In this document: positions 43,377 to 52,741 of the stretch, piece after piece
How positions within the stretch are numbered: the stretch's first letter is position 1
How the letters are laid out: every line of letters starts with the position of its first letter
Assembly: GCF_030209175.1 (NCBI RefSeq)
Contig: NZ_JARVSM010000002.1
Span: 62,001 to 126,000 of the forward strand
Direction of reading: 5' to 3'
Origin: Pseudomonas sp. efr-133-TYG-5
Lineage (GTDB): Bacteria; Pseudomonadota; Gammaproteobacteria; Pseudomonadales; Pseudomonadaceae
Length of the DNA: 64,000 nucleotides
Translations under genes and position numbers: made by a program
Notes under the pieces: model-generated
Told to the model about the DNA's origin: nothing
The model's input: only the letters and a program-made list of their open reading frames with translations
Database searches by the model: none

Positions 43377-44087
43377 GTGATTACCACATCAACCGTCGTC
43401 AACTCAGTCGTAGAAAAACTCCGCGCCGCCCTGGCCCGTGGCCAATGGCGCTCCGGTGAGATGTTGCCGGGCCAGCGGGAACTGGCCGAACAACTGGGCA
43501 TCAGCCGGCCGAGCCTGCGCGAAGCGGTGATTGTCCTGGAGACCCTCGGCCTCGTCCGCTCAATGCCCGGCAAGGGCGTGGTGGTGCTCGACGCACAGGC
43601 GAGCGACAGCCACGGCCAGAGCCACGACAGCGCGGTGGCCGGGGCCAGTCTCGAAGACGTCCTGCAACTGCGCTACACCCTCGAGCCGTTCATCGTCGGC
43701 CTCGTTGCCCAATCGATCAGCAGCAAGGAAGTCGGGCAGTTGCGCCTGACCCTGATGGACATGCGCGAAGCCCTCGACGCGGGGGACAGCGAGGCCGGCG
43801 TGAGTGCCTACATCGCCTTCCACGAAGAACTGTTCACCCTGACCTCGAATCCGATTTTCCAGAGCGTGGTGCAACAGACCAGCAATGCCCTCAAGCAGAG
43901 CGCCGAAGTGCTGCGCAACTCGCCGGAACACCTGGCCGAACGCCTCGCGGAAAACGAAGCCGTGGTACGCGCGATCCGCAGCAAGAACAGCGCCCAGGCC
44001 AGCGCCGAAATGCGCCGGCACATCCTGCGCGAAGGCCAGCGCATGGGCATCGCGCTGAACATTCCGGAAGACAACTTGAGTAACTGA
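43377..44087 (+). CDS. GntR-family (FCD) transcriptional regulator
   Basis: A 236-residue regulator. The N-terminal winged helix-turn-helix (GEMLPGQRELAEQLGISRPS then LREAVIVLETLGLVR) is followed by an FCD ligand-binding domain (DVLQLRYTLEPFIVGLVAQS, FHEELFTLTSNPIFQ) with histidines that usually bind a metal and carboxylate ligands. The start is GTG with GGAG 8 nt upstream; no better ATG exists in frame. It probably regulates the symporter gene before it. Confidence 0.9.
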   Translation: MITTSTVVNSVVEKLRAALARGQWRSGEMLPGQRELAEQLGISRPSLREAVIVLETLGLVRSMPGKGVVVLDAQASDSHGQSHDSAVAGASLEDVLQLRYTLEPFIVGLVAQSISSKEVGQLRLTLMDMREALDAGDSEAGVSAYIAFHEELFTLTSNPIFQSVVQQTSNALKQSAEVLRNSPEHLAERLAENEAVVRAIRSKNSAQASAEMRRHILREGQRMGIALNIPEDNLSN

Positions 44088-44111
44088 ATTTCTTCACACT
44101 GGAGACCGGCC

Positions 44112-44822
44112 ATGAACAGTCTTGCCACGCCGTCGCACAATCGCCCGATGTCGGCTGCCCTGCCCTTCTCCCGCCTGCGGGCGCCGGTGGAGGATCTGTA
44201 TCCACGGCTGTTCGATGCGATTCTGGAGCAACGTATCGATGCGGCCAGCCGCTTCACCGAAGAGAGCCTCAAGCAGATGTTCGGTGTCAGCCGCGCGGAT
44301 GTGCGGCGGGTGCTGACGCAGTTGGCGCATGAGCACATCATCGTGCTGCGCGCCAATCACCGGCCGCGTGTTGCCGAGCTGGACGCGGAACACACCCGGC
44401 AGACGTTGCACGCACGCCGACTTGCCGAGAGCACGCTGGTACGGCTGGCTTGTCAGCGGCCGTCGGTTGAAGGGCTCAAGCGCCTGCGCGCCTTGATCGA
44501 ACGTGAGCGTCAGGCCGTCGAGCAGGATCGGCGAGGGGCGGCGATTCGCCTGTCCGGGGAGTTTCACCTGGCGTTGGCGCAGATGGCGGGGAACGCACCG
44601 TTGGCGCATTTTCTCGGCAGTCTGGTGCCGCTGACGTCGCTGGCAATTGCGCGAAGCGAGTGCCAGACGAACAGCTGTTGCGCGTGGCAGGAACATGTGG
44701 CGATTGTCGAAGCGGTGGAATGTGGCGATGCTGCCAAGGCCGGGTTACTGATGAATCGGCATCTGGATCATCTGGAGCAAGCCCTGCTGAGTTCAACCCT
44801 TGGGCATTGTGTTGCCGGTTGA
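44112..44822 (+). CDS. Second GntR-family (FCD) transcriptional regulator
   Basis: A 236-residue regulator 24 bp after the previous one. It has a winged HTH (FTEESLKQMFGVSRADVRRV) and an FCD domain with three of the usual histidines (FHLALAQMAG, EHVAIVEAVE, MNRHLDHLEQAL). The aspartate normally four residues before the first His is Ser here (LSGEFH). Cysteines are clustered (SECQTNSCCAWQEH). It is only distantly similar to its neighbour, so the pair is not a recent duplication. Start ATG follows GGAGACC. Confidence 0.85.
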   Translation: MNSLATPSHNRPMSAALPFSRLRAPVEDLYPRLFDAILEQRIDAASRFTEESLKQMFGVSRADVRRVLTQLAHEHIIVLRANHRPRVAELDAEHTRQTLHARRLAESTLVRLACQRPSVEGLKRLRALIERERQAVEQDRRGAAIRLSGEFHLALAQMAGNAPLAHFLGSLVPLTSLAIARSECQTNSCCAWQEHVAIVEAVECGDAAKAGLLMNRHLDHLEQALLSSTLGHCVAG

Positions 44823-44824
44823 AT

Positions 44825-44903
44825 CGCCATCGCTGGCAAGCCAGCTCCCACCGGGTTCGAGTCCACCGCTAGAGCTGGGGGAGCGGGCTTGCCCGCGATG
44901 GCG
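44825..44903. repeat. REP pair of the second family
   Basis: CGCCATCGCTGGCAAGCCAG, then CTCCCA, faces TGGGGGAGCGGGCTTGCCCG and CGATGGCG on the right. The arms are imperfect (GGCAAGCC vs GGGCTTGCCC). Same family as the element near 34287. Sits between the convergent second GntR gene and the CobW-type gene. Confidence 0.8.
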
Positions 44904-44926
44904 TCATCACGGGCACCGAGCAGCCC

Positions 44927-45898
44927 TCAGCCCGCAGCGACCCGCGCAAACCCCGCGCGGATCTTCTCTTCCGGCAAATCGTCGGCAATAAACACGATCA
45001 CACTTTCTCGCGCCTCACCCTCGGCCCACTCGGTGTCCCAGTCGAAACCATAGAGTTTCAGCACGCCCTGAAACACCAGACGTCGATCCTCGCCGGCGAT
45101 GTTCAGCACGCCCTTGTAACGCAGCAATTGCTTGCCGTGTTCTTCCAGCAGTTCATTCATGAACTCGCTGAGCTGATCGATATCCAGCGGCTGCTCGGTG
45201 CGCAGCACCAGGCTGGAAATGCGATCAATCGACGGCGCCTTGCTCACCGGGCGCAGACTCACCCCGCCACCGAGGTCGGCGTTGAGATTGAAGCCACGCA
45301 CATCGAGCAGTTCGCCCAGGTCGATGTGGCCGTGCTCGACCACGCGGATCGGCGCACGTCGGTTGATCCGGGTCAGCCGCTCACTCAACGCGCTGAACGT
45401 GGCCTCGTCGATCAGGTCGGTCTTGCTCACCAACAGACGGTCGGCGAAACCGATCTGCGCCTGGGCGATGGTCTGGGTCAGGTGCAGGTCGGCGTGGGCG
45501 GCATCGACCAGGGTGATGATGCCGTCGAGCAGATAGCGCTCGCGCAGTTCTTCGTCGATGAAAAAGGTCTGCGCCACCGGGGCCGGATCGGCCAGCCCGG
45601 TGCATTCGATCACCAGACGATCAAAGGCAATTTCGCCGCTGTCCAGCCGCTCGAGCAGCAGGTACAGGGCCTTGGTCAGGTCGGTGTGGATGGTGCAGCA
45701 GACGCAGCCGTTGGCCAGGGTCATGACTTGCACCGGTTCGTCGCCGAGCAGCTGGCTGTCGATGCCGGCGTCGCTGAATTCGTTTTCGATCACGGCGATT
45801 TTCAGGCCGTGCTCGGCTTTGAGCAGGTGGCGCAGCAAGGTGGTCTTGCCGGCGCCGAGGAAACCGCTGAGCACCGTTACGGGAATGGGAGAAGACAA
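44927..45898 (-). CDS. CobW/YjiA-type GTPase (metal chaperone)
   Basis: A 323-residue G3E GTPase. Walker A SGFLGAGKTTLLRHLL near the start, the metal-binding CxCC motif in ANGCVCCTIHTDL near residue 64, ECTGLADP and SKTD. A C-terminal CobW domain (QLLRYKGVLNIAGEDRRLVF) follows. Members load zinc, cobalt or other metals onto enzymes; the metal is not identifiable here. The best start is a TTG 8 nt after AGGAG (MSSPIPVTVLSG); a GTG eight codons upstream lacks a ribosome site. Confidence 0.85.
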   Translation of the reverse strand: MSSPIPVTVLSGFLGAGKTTLLRHLLKAEHGLKIAVIENEFSDAGIDSQLLGDEPVQVMTLANGCVCCTIHTDLTKALYLLLERLDSGEIAFDRLVIECTGLADPAPVAQTFFIDEELRERYLLDGIITLVDAAHADLHLTQTIAQAQIGFADRLLVSKTDLIDEATFSALSERLTRINRRAPIRVVEHGHIDLGELLDVRGFNLNADLGGGVSLRPVSKAPSIDRISSLVLRTEQPLDIDQLSEFMNELLEEHGKQLLRYKGVLNIAGEDRRLVFQGVLKLYGFDWDTEWAEGEARESVIVFIADDLPEEKIRAGFARVAAG

Positions 45899-45930
45899 AA
45901 CACGATCTCCTGAAAGAAACACAAAACAAA

Positions 45931-46020
45931 TGTGGGAGCGAGCCTGCTCGCGAAGGGGTGGTGTCAGCCGACATCATTGCTCGATGACTCACCGCTTTCG
46001 CGAGCAGGCTCGCTCCCACA
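45931..46020. repeat. REPIN, copy 6
   Basis: Starts TGTGGGAGCGAGCCTGCTCG and ends GAGCAGGCTCGCTCCCACA. Nearly perfect arms. Located between ybdD and the CobW-type gene, both minus strand. Confidence 0.92.
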
Positions 46021-46050
46021 GGGGGATTACCTCAACCGCAGGCTATCAGC

Positions 46051-46248
46051 TCAACAGCACTTCGGCCCACCCTTGCCACCGTAACGGGCTTCCTGACGTT
46101 CGCGGAAGAACATCTCGTAGCTCATCACCGGTTTGTCCGGGTGTTTGGTTTGCATATGCTCGACGTAGGTGTCGTAGTCGGGCATGCCGACCATCAGGCG
46201 TGCGGCCTGACCGAGGTATTTACCGAGGCGACTCAGGTCATTGAACAT
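46051..46248 (-). CDS. ybdD: YbdD/YjiX family small protein
   Basis: A 65-residue protein with the family core [20 protein letters not shown] and [20 protein letters not shown], ending in CC. YbdD proteins are encoded next to CstA/BtsT transporters in many proteobacteria and are needed for their pyruvate/peptide transport activity in some cases. It is 15 bp downstream of cstA, supporting a two-gene operon. The start ATG has AGAGGATTGC upstream. Confidence 0.93.
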   Translation of the reverse strand: MFNDLSRLGKYLGQAARLMVGMPDYDTYVEHMQTKHPDKPVMSYEMFFRERQEARYGGKGGPKCC

Positions 46249-46263
46249 GCTGCAATCCTCTGG

Positions 46264-48330
46264 TTACGCGTCCGGCAGGGCCTGGAATGGCGATTCTTTA
46301 TCCGTGCGTTCTTTTTTGCCCCAGGCGGCGATGCCGACCTTGAGCGCGTAGAACAGGATGCTGAAGACCACGAACAGGAACAGCGCGGTGAGCGTTGCGT
46401 TGGTGTAGGCGTTGAAGATCACGTGCTGCATCTGGTCGATGCTCTTCGCCGGGGCGATGACCTGACCGGCGGCCAGCGCATCGCTGTACTTCTTGGCCAG
46501 CGACAGGAAGCCGATCGCCGGGTTGGCGTCGAACAGCTTGATGAAGCCCGCAGTGGTGGTGCAGATCAGCAGCCAGGCGGCCGGCAGCAGGGTGACCCAG
46601 ATGTAGCGCTGGCGCTTCATCTTGATCAGGACCACGGTGCCGAGCATCAGCGCGATACCGGCCAGCATCTGGTTGGAGATACCGAACAGCGGCCACAGGG
46701 TGTTGATGCCGCCCAGTGGATCGATCACGCCCTGATACAGCAACCAGCCCCACATCGCCACACAGCCGGCGGTGGCGATCAGGTTGGCGGTCCACGATTC
46801 GGTGCGTTTCAGCGCCGGCACGAAGGAACCGAGCAGGTCCTGCAGCATGAAGCGCCCGGCACGGGTGCCGGCGTCCACGGCCGTGAGGATGAACAGCGCT
46901 TCGAACAGGATCGCGAAGTGGTACCAGAACGCCATGGTGTTTTCACCCGGCAGGACACTGTGCAGGATCTGCGCGATACCGACCGCCAGGGTCGGCGCAC
47001 CGCCGGCACGGGCGAGGATGGTGGTTTCGCCGATGTCGTGCGCCACGGCTTGCAGGGCCTCCGGCGTGATCGCGAAGCCCCAGCTGCTGACCATCTGCGC
47101 CACCGAAGCGACGTCCCCGCCGACCACGGCGGCCGGGCTGTTCATGGCGAAGTACACGCCCGGCTCGATCACCGAAGCGGCAACCATGGCCATGATCGCC
47201 ACGAACGATTCCATCAGCATGCCGCCGTAACCGATATAGCGGGCGTTGGTTTCGTTATCCAGCAGCTTCGGCGTGGTCCCGGACGAGATCAGCGCGTGGA
47301 AACCGGACACCGCACCGCAGGCGATGGTGATGAACAGGAACGGGAACAGACCGCCCTTCCACACCGGCCCGGTGCCGTCGACGAACTGGGTCAGCGCCGG
47401 CATTTTCAGCTCGGGCATGGTCACCAGGATACCGATCGCCAGGGCGATGATGGTGCCGATCTTGAGGAACGTCGACAGGTAGTCACGCGGTGCGAGGATC
47501 AGCCACACCGGCAACACGGCGGCGACGAAACCGTAACCGATCAGCATCCAGGTGATTTGCACGCCGGTGAAGCTGAAGGCCTTGGCCCAGACCGGATCGG
47601 CGGCAATCTGCCCGCCCAGCCAGATCGAACCGAGCAGCAGCAATACGCCGATGACCGAGATCTCGCCGATGCGGCCCGGACGGATGTAGCGCATGTAGAT
47701 GCCCATGAACATCGCGATCGGGATGGTCGCCATCACGGTGAAGATGCCCCACGGACTCTCGGCCAGGGCCTTGACCACGATCAGCGCCAGCACCGCGAGG
47801 ATGATGATCATGATCAGGAAGCAGCCGAACAGGGCGATGGTACCGGGGATGCGGCCCATTTCTTCGCGCACCATGTCGCCCAGGGAACGGCCGTTGCGCC
47901 GGGTCGACATGAACAGGACCATGAAGTCCTGCACCGCGCCCGCCAGCACAACCCCGGCAATCAGCCACAGCGTACCGGGCAGATAGCCCATCTGCGCCGC
48001 CAATACCGGACCGACCAACGGACCCGCGCCGGCGATGGCCGCGAAGTGATGACCGAAGAGAATGTGTTTGTTGGTCGGCACGTAGTCCAGACCGTCGTTG
48101 TTGAGCACGGCGGGGGTGGCCCGACGCGGATCGAGTTGCATCACGTTGTTGGCGATGAACAGACTGTAGTAACGGTACGCCACCAGATAAATGGCCACGG
48201 CCGCGACCACGATCCACAAGGCGTTGATCGCCTCTCCTCGGCGCAATGCCACTACGCCCAGGGCGCACGCTCCTACGATTGCCAGCACTAGCCAGGGTAA
48301 GTGGCGTAGCAGGCTATTATTATTTTTCAT
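46264..48330 (-). CDS. cstA: CstA family carbon-starvation/pyruvate transporter
   Basis: A 688-residue polytopic membrane protein with about 16 or more hydrophobic segments. GHHFAAIAGAGPLVGPVLAA near residue 90 and SGTTPKLLDNETNARYIGYG near 370 are CstA-family hallmarks. The family imports peptides and pyruvate, and expression rises in carbon starvation in E. coli. Start at MKNNNSLLRHLPW places the first membrane segment at the usual position. It is operonic with ybdD and divergent from mapZ. Confidence 0.93.
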   Translation of the reverse strand: MKNNNSLLRHLPWLVLAIVGACALGVVALRRGEAINALWIVVAAVAIYLVAYRYYSLFIANNVMQLDPRRATPAVLNNDGLDYVPTNKHILFGHHFAAIAGAGPLVGPVLAAQMGYLPGTLWLIAGVVLAGAVQDFMVLFMSTRRNGRSLGDMVREEMGRIPGTIALFGCFLIMIIILAVLALIVVKALAESPWGIFTVMATIPIAMFMGIYMRYIRPGRIGEISVIGVLLLLGSIWLGGQIAADPVWAKAFSFTGVQITWMLIGYGFVAAVLPVWLILAPRDYLSTFLKIGTIIALAIGILVTMPELKMPALTQFVDGTGPVWKGGLFPFLFITIACGAVSGFHALISSGTTPKLLDNETNARYIGYGGMLMESFVAIMAMVAASVIEPGVYFAMNSPAAVVGGDVASVAQMVSSWGFAITPEALQAVAHDIGETTILARAGGAPTLAVGIAQILHSVLPGENTMAFWYHFAILFEALFILTAVDAGTRAGRFMLQDLLGSFVPALKRTESWTANLIATAGCVAMWGWLLYQGVIDPLGGINTLWPLFGISNQMLAGIALMLGTVVLIKMKRQRYIWVTLLPAAWLLICTTTAGFIKLFDANPAIGFLSLAKKYSDALAAGQVIAPAKSIDQMQHVIFNAYTNATLTALFLFVVFSILFYALKVGIAAWGKKERTDKESPFQALPDA

Positions 48331-48489
48331 TTTATTATTCCAGCCAGGGTGGACAAGAAAGACAGCCACCCCGAGTTTAGCGCTACTGGCGGCAAAGACC
48401 ATACCCCGACATTGGTCTAGACGCCCTGCCCATTGGCAGCCCCCGGCCGGACGGGTCTATAGTCAGGCTACCTTTTCGAGGATTGCGCC

Positions 48490-48858
48490 ATGAGCGAGCA
48501 CCCAGCCGAGCGTCGCCGCTTCAAACGTATCGCGTTCGATGCCACCACCGAGCTGAGCCAGGGCCAGTACCTCTGGCCGGTGAAGCTGATCGACCTGTCG
48601 CTCAAGGGCCTGCTGATCGAGCGCCCCGAACCCTGGCTGGGCGATCCGGAGCAGGATTTTTTCGTCAACATTCACCTCGGCGCTGACGTCGAGATCGAGA
48701 TGGACGTGCAACTGGCCCACGAGGACCGGGGCCAGCTGGGCTTCGTCTGCCGGCATATCAGCCTGGAATCGATCCAGCGCCTGCGACGCCTGATCGAACT
48801 GAACCTGGCCGATGAAACCGAGCTTGAGCGTGAACTCGGCGCCCTGATCGACATCTAG
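48490..48858 (+). CDS. mapZ: PilZ-domain c-di-GMP receptor MapZ
   Basis: A 122-residue single-domain PilZ protein. The c-di-GMP contacts RRRFKR near residues 8-13 and D-L-S-L-K-G near 35-40 are intact. It matches the P. aeruginosa PA4608/MapZ protein, which binds the chemotaxis methyltransferase CheR1 in response to c-di-GMP and alters motility. Start ATG follows AGGA by 7 nt. A possible promoter (TTGGCA at 48433-48438, TATAGT at 48458-48463, spacer 19) lies upstream. Confidence 0.92.
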   Translation: MSEHPAERRRFKRIAFDATTELSQGQYLWPVKLIDLSLKGLLIERPEPWLGDPEQDFFVNIHLGADVEIEMDVQLAHEDRGQLGFVCRHISLESIQRLRRLIELNLADETELERELGALIDI

Positions 48859-48876
48859 CCATCCATCCAAATCCCC

Positions 48877-48965
48877 TGTGGGAGCGAGCCTGTTCGCGAA
48901 GACGAGGTGTCATTGAGCAATGATGCCGACTGACACGCCCCCTTCGCGAGCAGGCTCGCTCCCAC
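48877..48965. repeat. REPIN, copy 7
   Basis: Starts TGTGGGAGCGAGCCTGTTCG and ends CAGGCTCGCTCCCACC. Between convergent mapZ and radA; 11 bp from the radA stop. Confidence 0.9.
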
Positions 48966-48976
48966 CGGTCAGGCGT

Positions 48977-50344
48977 TCACTCGAAGAGTGCGTCGAGGGC
49001 CTGTTCCAGACGGGTCACGGCGATGATCTGCAAGCCTGCCGGCGCTTCCTTGGGCGCATTGCCCTTGGGCACGATGGCGCGCTTGAAGCCGTGCTTGGCC
49101 GCTTCCTTCAGGCGCTCCTGGCCACTGGGCACCGGGCGCACTTCGCCGGACAGACCGACTTCGCCAAACACCAGCAGGTCATGCGGCAGCGGCCGGTTGC
49201 GCAGGCTCGACATGACGGCCGCCATCAACGCCAGGTCAGACGCGGTTTCCAGCACTTTCACCCCACCGACCACGTTGAGGAACACGTCCTGGTCGTGGGT
49301 CGGAATCCCGCCATGGCGGTGCAGCACCGCAAGCAGCATGGCCAGACGGTTCTGATCCAGGCCCAGCGTCACCCGGCGCGGATTGGCCAGATGGCTGTCA
49401 TCGACCAGCGCCTGCACCTCCACCAGCATCGGCCGGGTGCCCTCCCACGTTGCCATCACCACGCTGCCCGGGACTTCTTCCTGGGCACGGGTAAGAAAAA
49501 TCGCCGAAGGGTTGGAGACTTCTTTCAGGCCTTTGTCGGTCATGCCGAACACGCCCAACTCGTTGACCGCGCCGAAACGGTTTTTCACCGCGCGCAGCAA
49601 GCGCAGGCGACCGTCGGACTCGCCTTCGAAATACAGCACGGTATCGACCATGTGCTCAAGCACACGCGGCCCGGCCAATGCGCCTTCCTTGGTGACGTGG
49701 CCAACGAGGAAGATCGCCGTGCCGCTCTGCTTGGCGTAACGCACCAGCAGCGCGGCACTTTCCCGCACCTGGGAGACGCCACCCGGCGCCGATTGCAATT
49801 GCTCGGTGAAAATCGTCTGGATCGAGTCGATAACCATCACCCGCGGTTTTTCCTGACGGGCGGTGGCGATGATGCTTTCGATACAGGTTTCGGTCATCAC
49901 CCGCAGTTGATCCTGGGGCAGGCCCAGGCGGCGCGCACGCATGGCCACTTGCTGCTGGGATTCTTCGCCGGTGACGTACAGCGCCGGCATGCTCTTGGCC
50001 AGGTTGCACAGGGTCTGCAAGAGGATCGTCGACTTGCCGATACCCGGATCGCCGCCGATCAGTACCACCGAGCCGTCCACCAGACCGCCGCCCAGCACCC
50101 GGTCGAGTTCGCCGGAAGCGGTGGAAAAACGTGGTATCTCTTCGACGCTGACTTCGGCCAGGGTCTTGATCTGTGCCTGCTGCCCGGCCCAACCGGTGCG
50201 ACCGCTCGGCGCCGCGGCACCGCCGCTCTCGACCATGGTTTCGGTCAACGTGTTCCAGGCCCCGCACTCGCCGCACTGGCCGGCCCACTTGGGAAAGGTT
50301 GCGCCGCACTCGGTGCAGCCGTACATGCGCTTGGCCTTGGCCAT
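48977..50344 (-). CDS. radA: DNA repair protein RadA (Sms)
   Basis: A 455-residue RecA-like protein. The N-terminal C4 zinc finger is CTECGATFPKWAGQCGEC. Walker A GGDPGIGKST is near residue 98, the RadA-specific KNRFGAVNELGVF motif is near 258, and a C-terminal Lon-type domain follows (GEVGLSGEVRPV). It is a helicase-like branch-migration factor in recombination. Start at MAKAKRMYGCTE; five further upstream residues are unlikely. Confidence 0.97.
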   Translation of the reverse strand: MAKAKRMYGCTECGATFPKWAGQCGECGAWNTLTETMVESGGAAAPSGRTGWAGQQAQIKTLAEVSVEEIPRFSTASGELDRVLGGGLVDGSVVLIGGDPGIGKSTILLQTLCNLAKSMPALYVTGEESQQQVAMRARRLGLPQDQLRVMTETCIESIIATARQEKPRVMVIDSIQTIFTEQLQSAPGGVSQVRESAALLVRYAKQSGTAIFLVGHVTKEGALAGPRVLEHMVDTVLYFEGESDGRLRLLRAVKNRFGAVNELGVFGMTDKGLKEVSNPSAIFLTRAQEEVPGSVVMATWEGTRPMLVEVQALVDDSHLANPRRVTLGLDQNRLAMLLAVLHRHGGIPTHDQDVFLNVVGGVKVLETASDLALMAAVMSSLRNRPLPHDLLVFGEVGLSGEVRPVPSGQERLKEAAKHGFKRAIVPKGNAPKEAPAGLQIIAVTRLEQALDALFE

Positions 50345-50459
50345 CTGAACCCCCGGCAAAAACCGCGATGATACCCCAGCCGCGGCAGGCCTGAAGGGCT
50401 GGCGATCGGAACGCGCCGAACGACGCCCGCAGAAGGCACCGTTTGGCCCGCCAGAGACG

Positions 50460-52001
50460 TCAGTCGACGAGTTTCGCCGCCAGCGCCTTGACCCGCGTCA
50501 GATCACCCTTGGCGACCTGGCTGACCCCGGTGCCGTACTCCGGATCGGCCTTATAAAGGAAAGACAGGATGATGTGCTTGCTCTCGTCATCGGCCCCGGC
50601 CAGCGAACCACCGAAGCTGTCGATCAGGTCCCGACGCTCTTTCTGGCTGTACGAGCGATACAGGTCACCGGCCTGACGGAAGTTCTGCTCGCGCTGGATC
50701 TTCGCCTGCCCGGTACTGCCGGACAGTGCCAATTGGCTGTAGCGAGCATCCGGGGTTTCTTCGCGCGGTTGCAGGCGGCTCGGCTGGTAGTTCACGCCGG
50801 AGCGAGTGGCACCGGCGTTCAACGCACCATCCTGATTGCCATTGTTCACCGCAACTTTTGGCGCGTTGATCGGCAACTGCTGGGCATTGGCCCCGAGTCG
50901 ATACAGTTGCGTATCGGCATAAGAGAACAGGCGTCCCTGCAATAAGCGATCTTCCGACGGTTCAATGCCCGGAACGAGGTTGGATGGCGCCATCGCAACT
51001 TGCTCGGTTTCCTGGAACACGTTCTGTGGATTACGGTTCAACACCATCTGCCCCACTTTGCGTTCAGCAATACCCGGCCAGATCTTGGTTGCATCCAGTG
51101 GATCGAAATCAAACTTGGACAGATCTTGTGGTTTTATAACCTGAACGTACAAGTCCCACTTGGGAAAGTTGCCCTTGTCGATATTCGCCACGAGGTCGTT
51201 GGTCATATGGCTGTAGTCCTGACCCTGAACTTTGTTGACCTGTTGCGGATCGAGGTTTTTCACGCCCTGCAAACTTTTCCAGTGAAACTTTACATAGTGC
51301 ACTTCGCCTTTGGCATTAATCAGCTTGTAGGCATGCACACTGTTGCCATCCATTTCGCGGTAACTCGCCGGGGTCCCGGAGTTGGAATACAACTCGGTCA
51401 GCGTGCGGGTGGCTTCCGGTACATGGGAGAAGAAGTCGAAGCGCCGCGAATCGTCATCGAGGTTGGTGCGTGGATCCGGTTTGAACGCGTGCACCATGTC
51501 CGGGAACTTGATGGCGTCACGGATGAAGAACGTCGGGAAGTTGTTGCCGACCAGATCCCAATTGCCGTCCGCGGTGTAGAACTTGGTGGCGAAACCGCGC
51601 GGGTCACGCAGGGTTTCCGGGGAATGATTGCCGTGCACCACGGATGAGAAGCGCACAAACACCGGGGTGACCTGGCCAGCGGCGAAGACCCGCGCCTTGC
51701 TCAGGTCGCTGAGGTCGTTGGTCACGGTGAAAGAGCCGTGGGCGCCGGTGCCGCGGGCATGCACCACACGCTCCGGAATGCGCTCGCGATCGAAGCGTTG
51801 CAGCTTCTGGATCAGTTGTACGTCCTGCAACAGCACCGGGCCGGTGGCCCCGGCCGTTTGCGAATTCTGGTTGTCACCGACCGCCGCGCCGTTGTCGCGG
51901 GTCAGGGGTGCGGCGTTGATGGAAAAGCTCAGCAGGCTGGCGGCGAGTACACCGAAACGGCGGTGTTGGGCAAAAGCCCCGAGGCCGAGTGTGGAAGTCA
52001 T
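50460..52001 (-). CDS. katB: Periplasmic-type catalase KatB
   Basis: A 513-residue clade 3 heme catalase with an N-terminal signal peptide (VLAASLLSFSINAAPL). The catalytic histidine is in RVVHARGTGAHGSF, the asparagine in VGNNFPTFFIRDAIKFP, and the heme tyrosine in RLFSYADTQLYRLG. It degrades hydrogen peroxide. In P. aeruginosa katB is induced by peroxide through OxyR; I see no clear OxyR site here by eye. The ankB gene that follows katB in P. aeruginosa is absent: radA is the next gene, 115 bp on. Divergent from mscL. Confidence 0.93.
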   Translation of the reverse strand: MTSTLGLGAFAQHRRFGVLAASLLSFSINAAPLTRDNGAAVGDNQNSQTAGATGPVLLQDVQLIQKLQRFDRERIPERVVHARGTGAHGSFTVTNDLSDLSKARVFAAGQVTPVFVRFSSVVHGNHSPETLRDPRGFATKFYTADGNWDLVGNNFPTFFIRDAIKFPDMVHAFKPDPRTNLDDDSRRFDFFSHVPEATRTLTELYSNSGTPASYREMDGNSVHAYKLINAKGEVHYVKFHWKSLQGVKNLDPQQVNKVQGQDYSHMTNDLVANIDKGNFPKWDLYVQVIKPQDLSKFDFDPLDATKIWPGIAERKVGQMVLNRNPQNVFQETEQVAMAPSNLVPGIEPSEDRLLQGRLFSYADTQLYRLGANAQQLPINAPKVAVNNGNQDGALNAGATRSGVNYQPSRLQPREETPDARYSQLALSGSTGQAKIQREQNFRQAGDLYRSYSQKERRDLIDSFGGSLAGADDESKHIILSFLYKADPEYGTGVSQVAKGDLTRVKALAAKLVD

Positions 52002-52288
52002 ATCAGGATCCTCTGTTGTTCTGAGGCGCATCCAGGGTGCGCCAGACAGAGGCTAGAGGGCGTCCCGCCCAAACATAAATAGAAAGATCGTAAACGGATG
52101 ATTGAGAAATTTTGCTTGGAGATCAGCTGGTTACGGTTTATTTCGCGCGCGATTAGTGGCACTTTGCAAACTAATCGTCGAATAGTGTGTCGATAAAAAC
52201 GGGCATTGTAAGAAGGTGTTTCGCGCAGGACGCGTTTTGCTGATTTACACTGCGTACACCAAACTCATCTGTAACAAGGAAATAACCT

Positions 52289-52702
52289 ATGGGCGTGCTA
52301 AGTGAGTTCAAGGCCTTCGCGGTCAAAGGCAATGTGGTCGACATGGCCGTCGGTATCATCATCGGCGCCGCCTTCGGCAAAATTGTTTCTTCGTTTGTCG
52401 GCGATGTGATCATGCCGCCAATCGGGCTATTGATCGGCGGTGTGGACTTCAGTGACCTGGCCGTTACGCTCAAGGCTGCCGAAGGCAACGCCCCTGCGGT
52501 GGTGCTGGCTTACGGCAAGTTCATCCAGAGCGTGCTGGACTTCGTGATTGTCGCCTTTGCGATCTTCATGGGCGTCAAGGCGATCAACCGCCTCAAGCGC
52601 GAAGAAGCCGTGGCCCCGAAGCTGCCGCCGGTGCCGACCAAGGAAGAAGAGTTGCTGGGGGAAATCCGCGATCTGCTCAAGGCCCAGAACAATCGGCCCT
52701 GA
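52289..52702 (+). CDS. mscL: Large-conductance mechanosensitive channel MscL
   Basis: A 137-residue protein. [23 protein letters not shown] is the typical amphipathic start followed by the first transmembrane helix, with a second near [20 protein letters not shown], and a charged C-terminal bundle ([11 protein letters not shown]). It opens under membrane tension to release solutes on hypo-osmotic shock. AAGGAAATAACCT upstream of the ATG supplies the ribosome site. A bidirectional terminator follows. Confidence 0.98.
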   Translation: MGVLSEFKAFAVKGNVVDMAVGIIIGAAFGKIVSSFVGDVIMPPIGLLIGGVDFSDLAVTLKAAEGNAPAVVLAYGKFIQSVLDFVIVAFAIFMGVKAINRLKREEAVAPKLPPVPTKEEELLGEIRDLLKAQNNRP

Positions 52703-52714
52703 AGTCTTCAGCAA

Positions 52715-52741
52715 AAAAACGGCGCCTGAGGCGCCGTTTTT
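52715..52741. terminator. Bidirectional terminator between mscL and fpr
   Basis: Stem CGGCGCC/GGCGCCG with loop TGA (52720-52736). A run on the left and TTTTT on the right mean it works for both convergent genes. Confidence 0.92.

Noticed and set aside
46141..48291. Long plus-strand open frame opposite cstA
   Set aside because: Same antisense artefact; the sequence is low-complexity Asp/Arg/Gln/His with no motif, while CstA is unmistakable.
52002..52288. OxyR site in front of katB
   Set aside because: Expected from P. aeruginosa, but I could not see a convincing ATAG-N7-CTAT tandem pattern.
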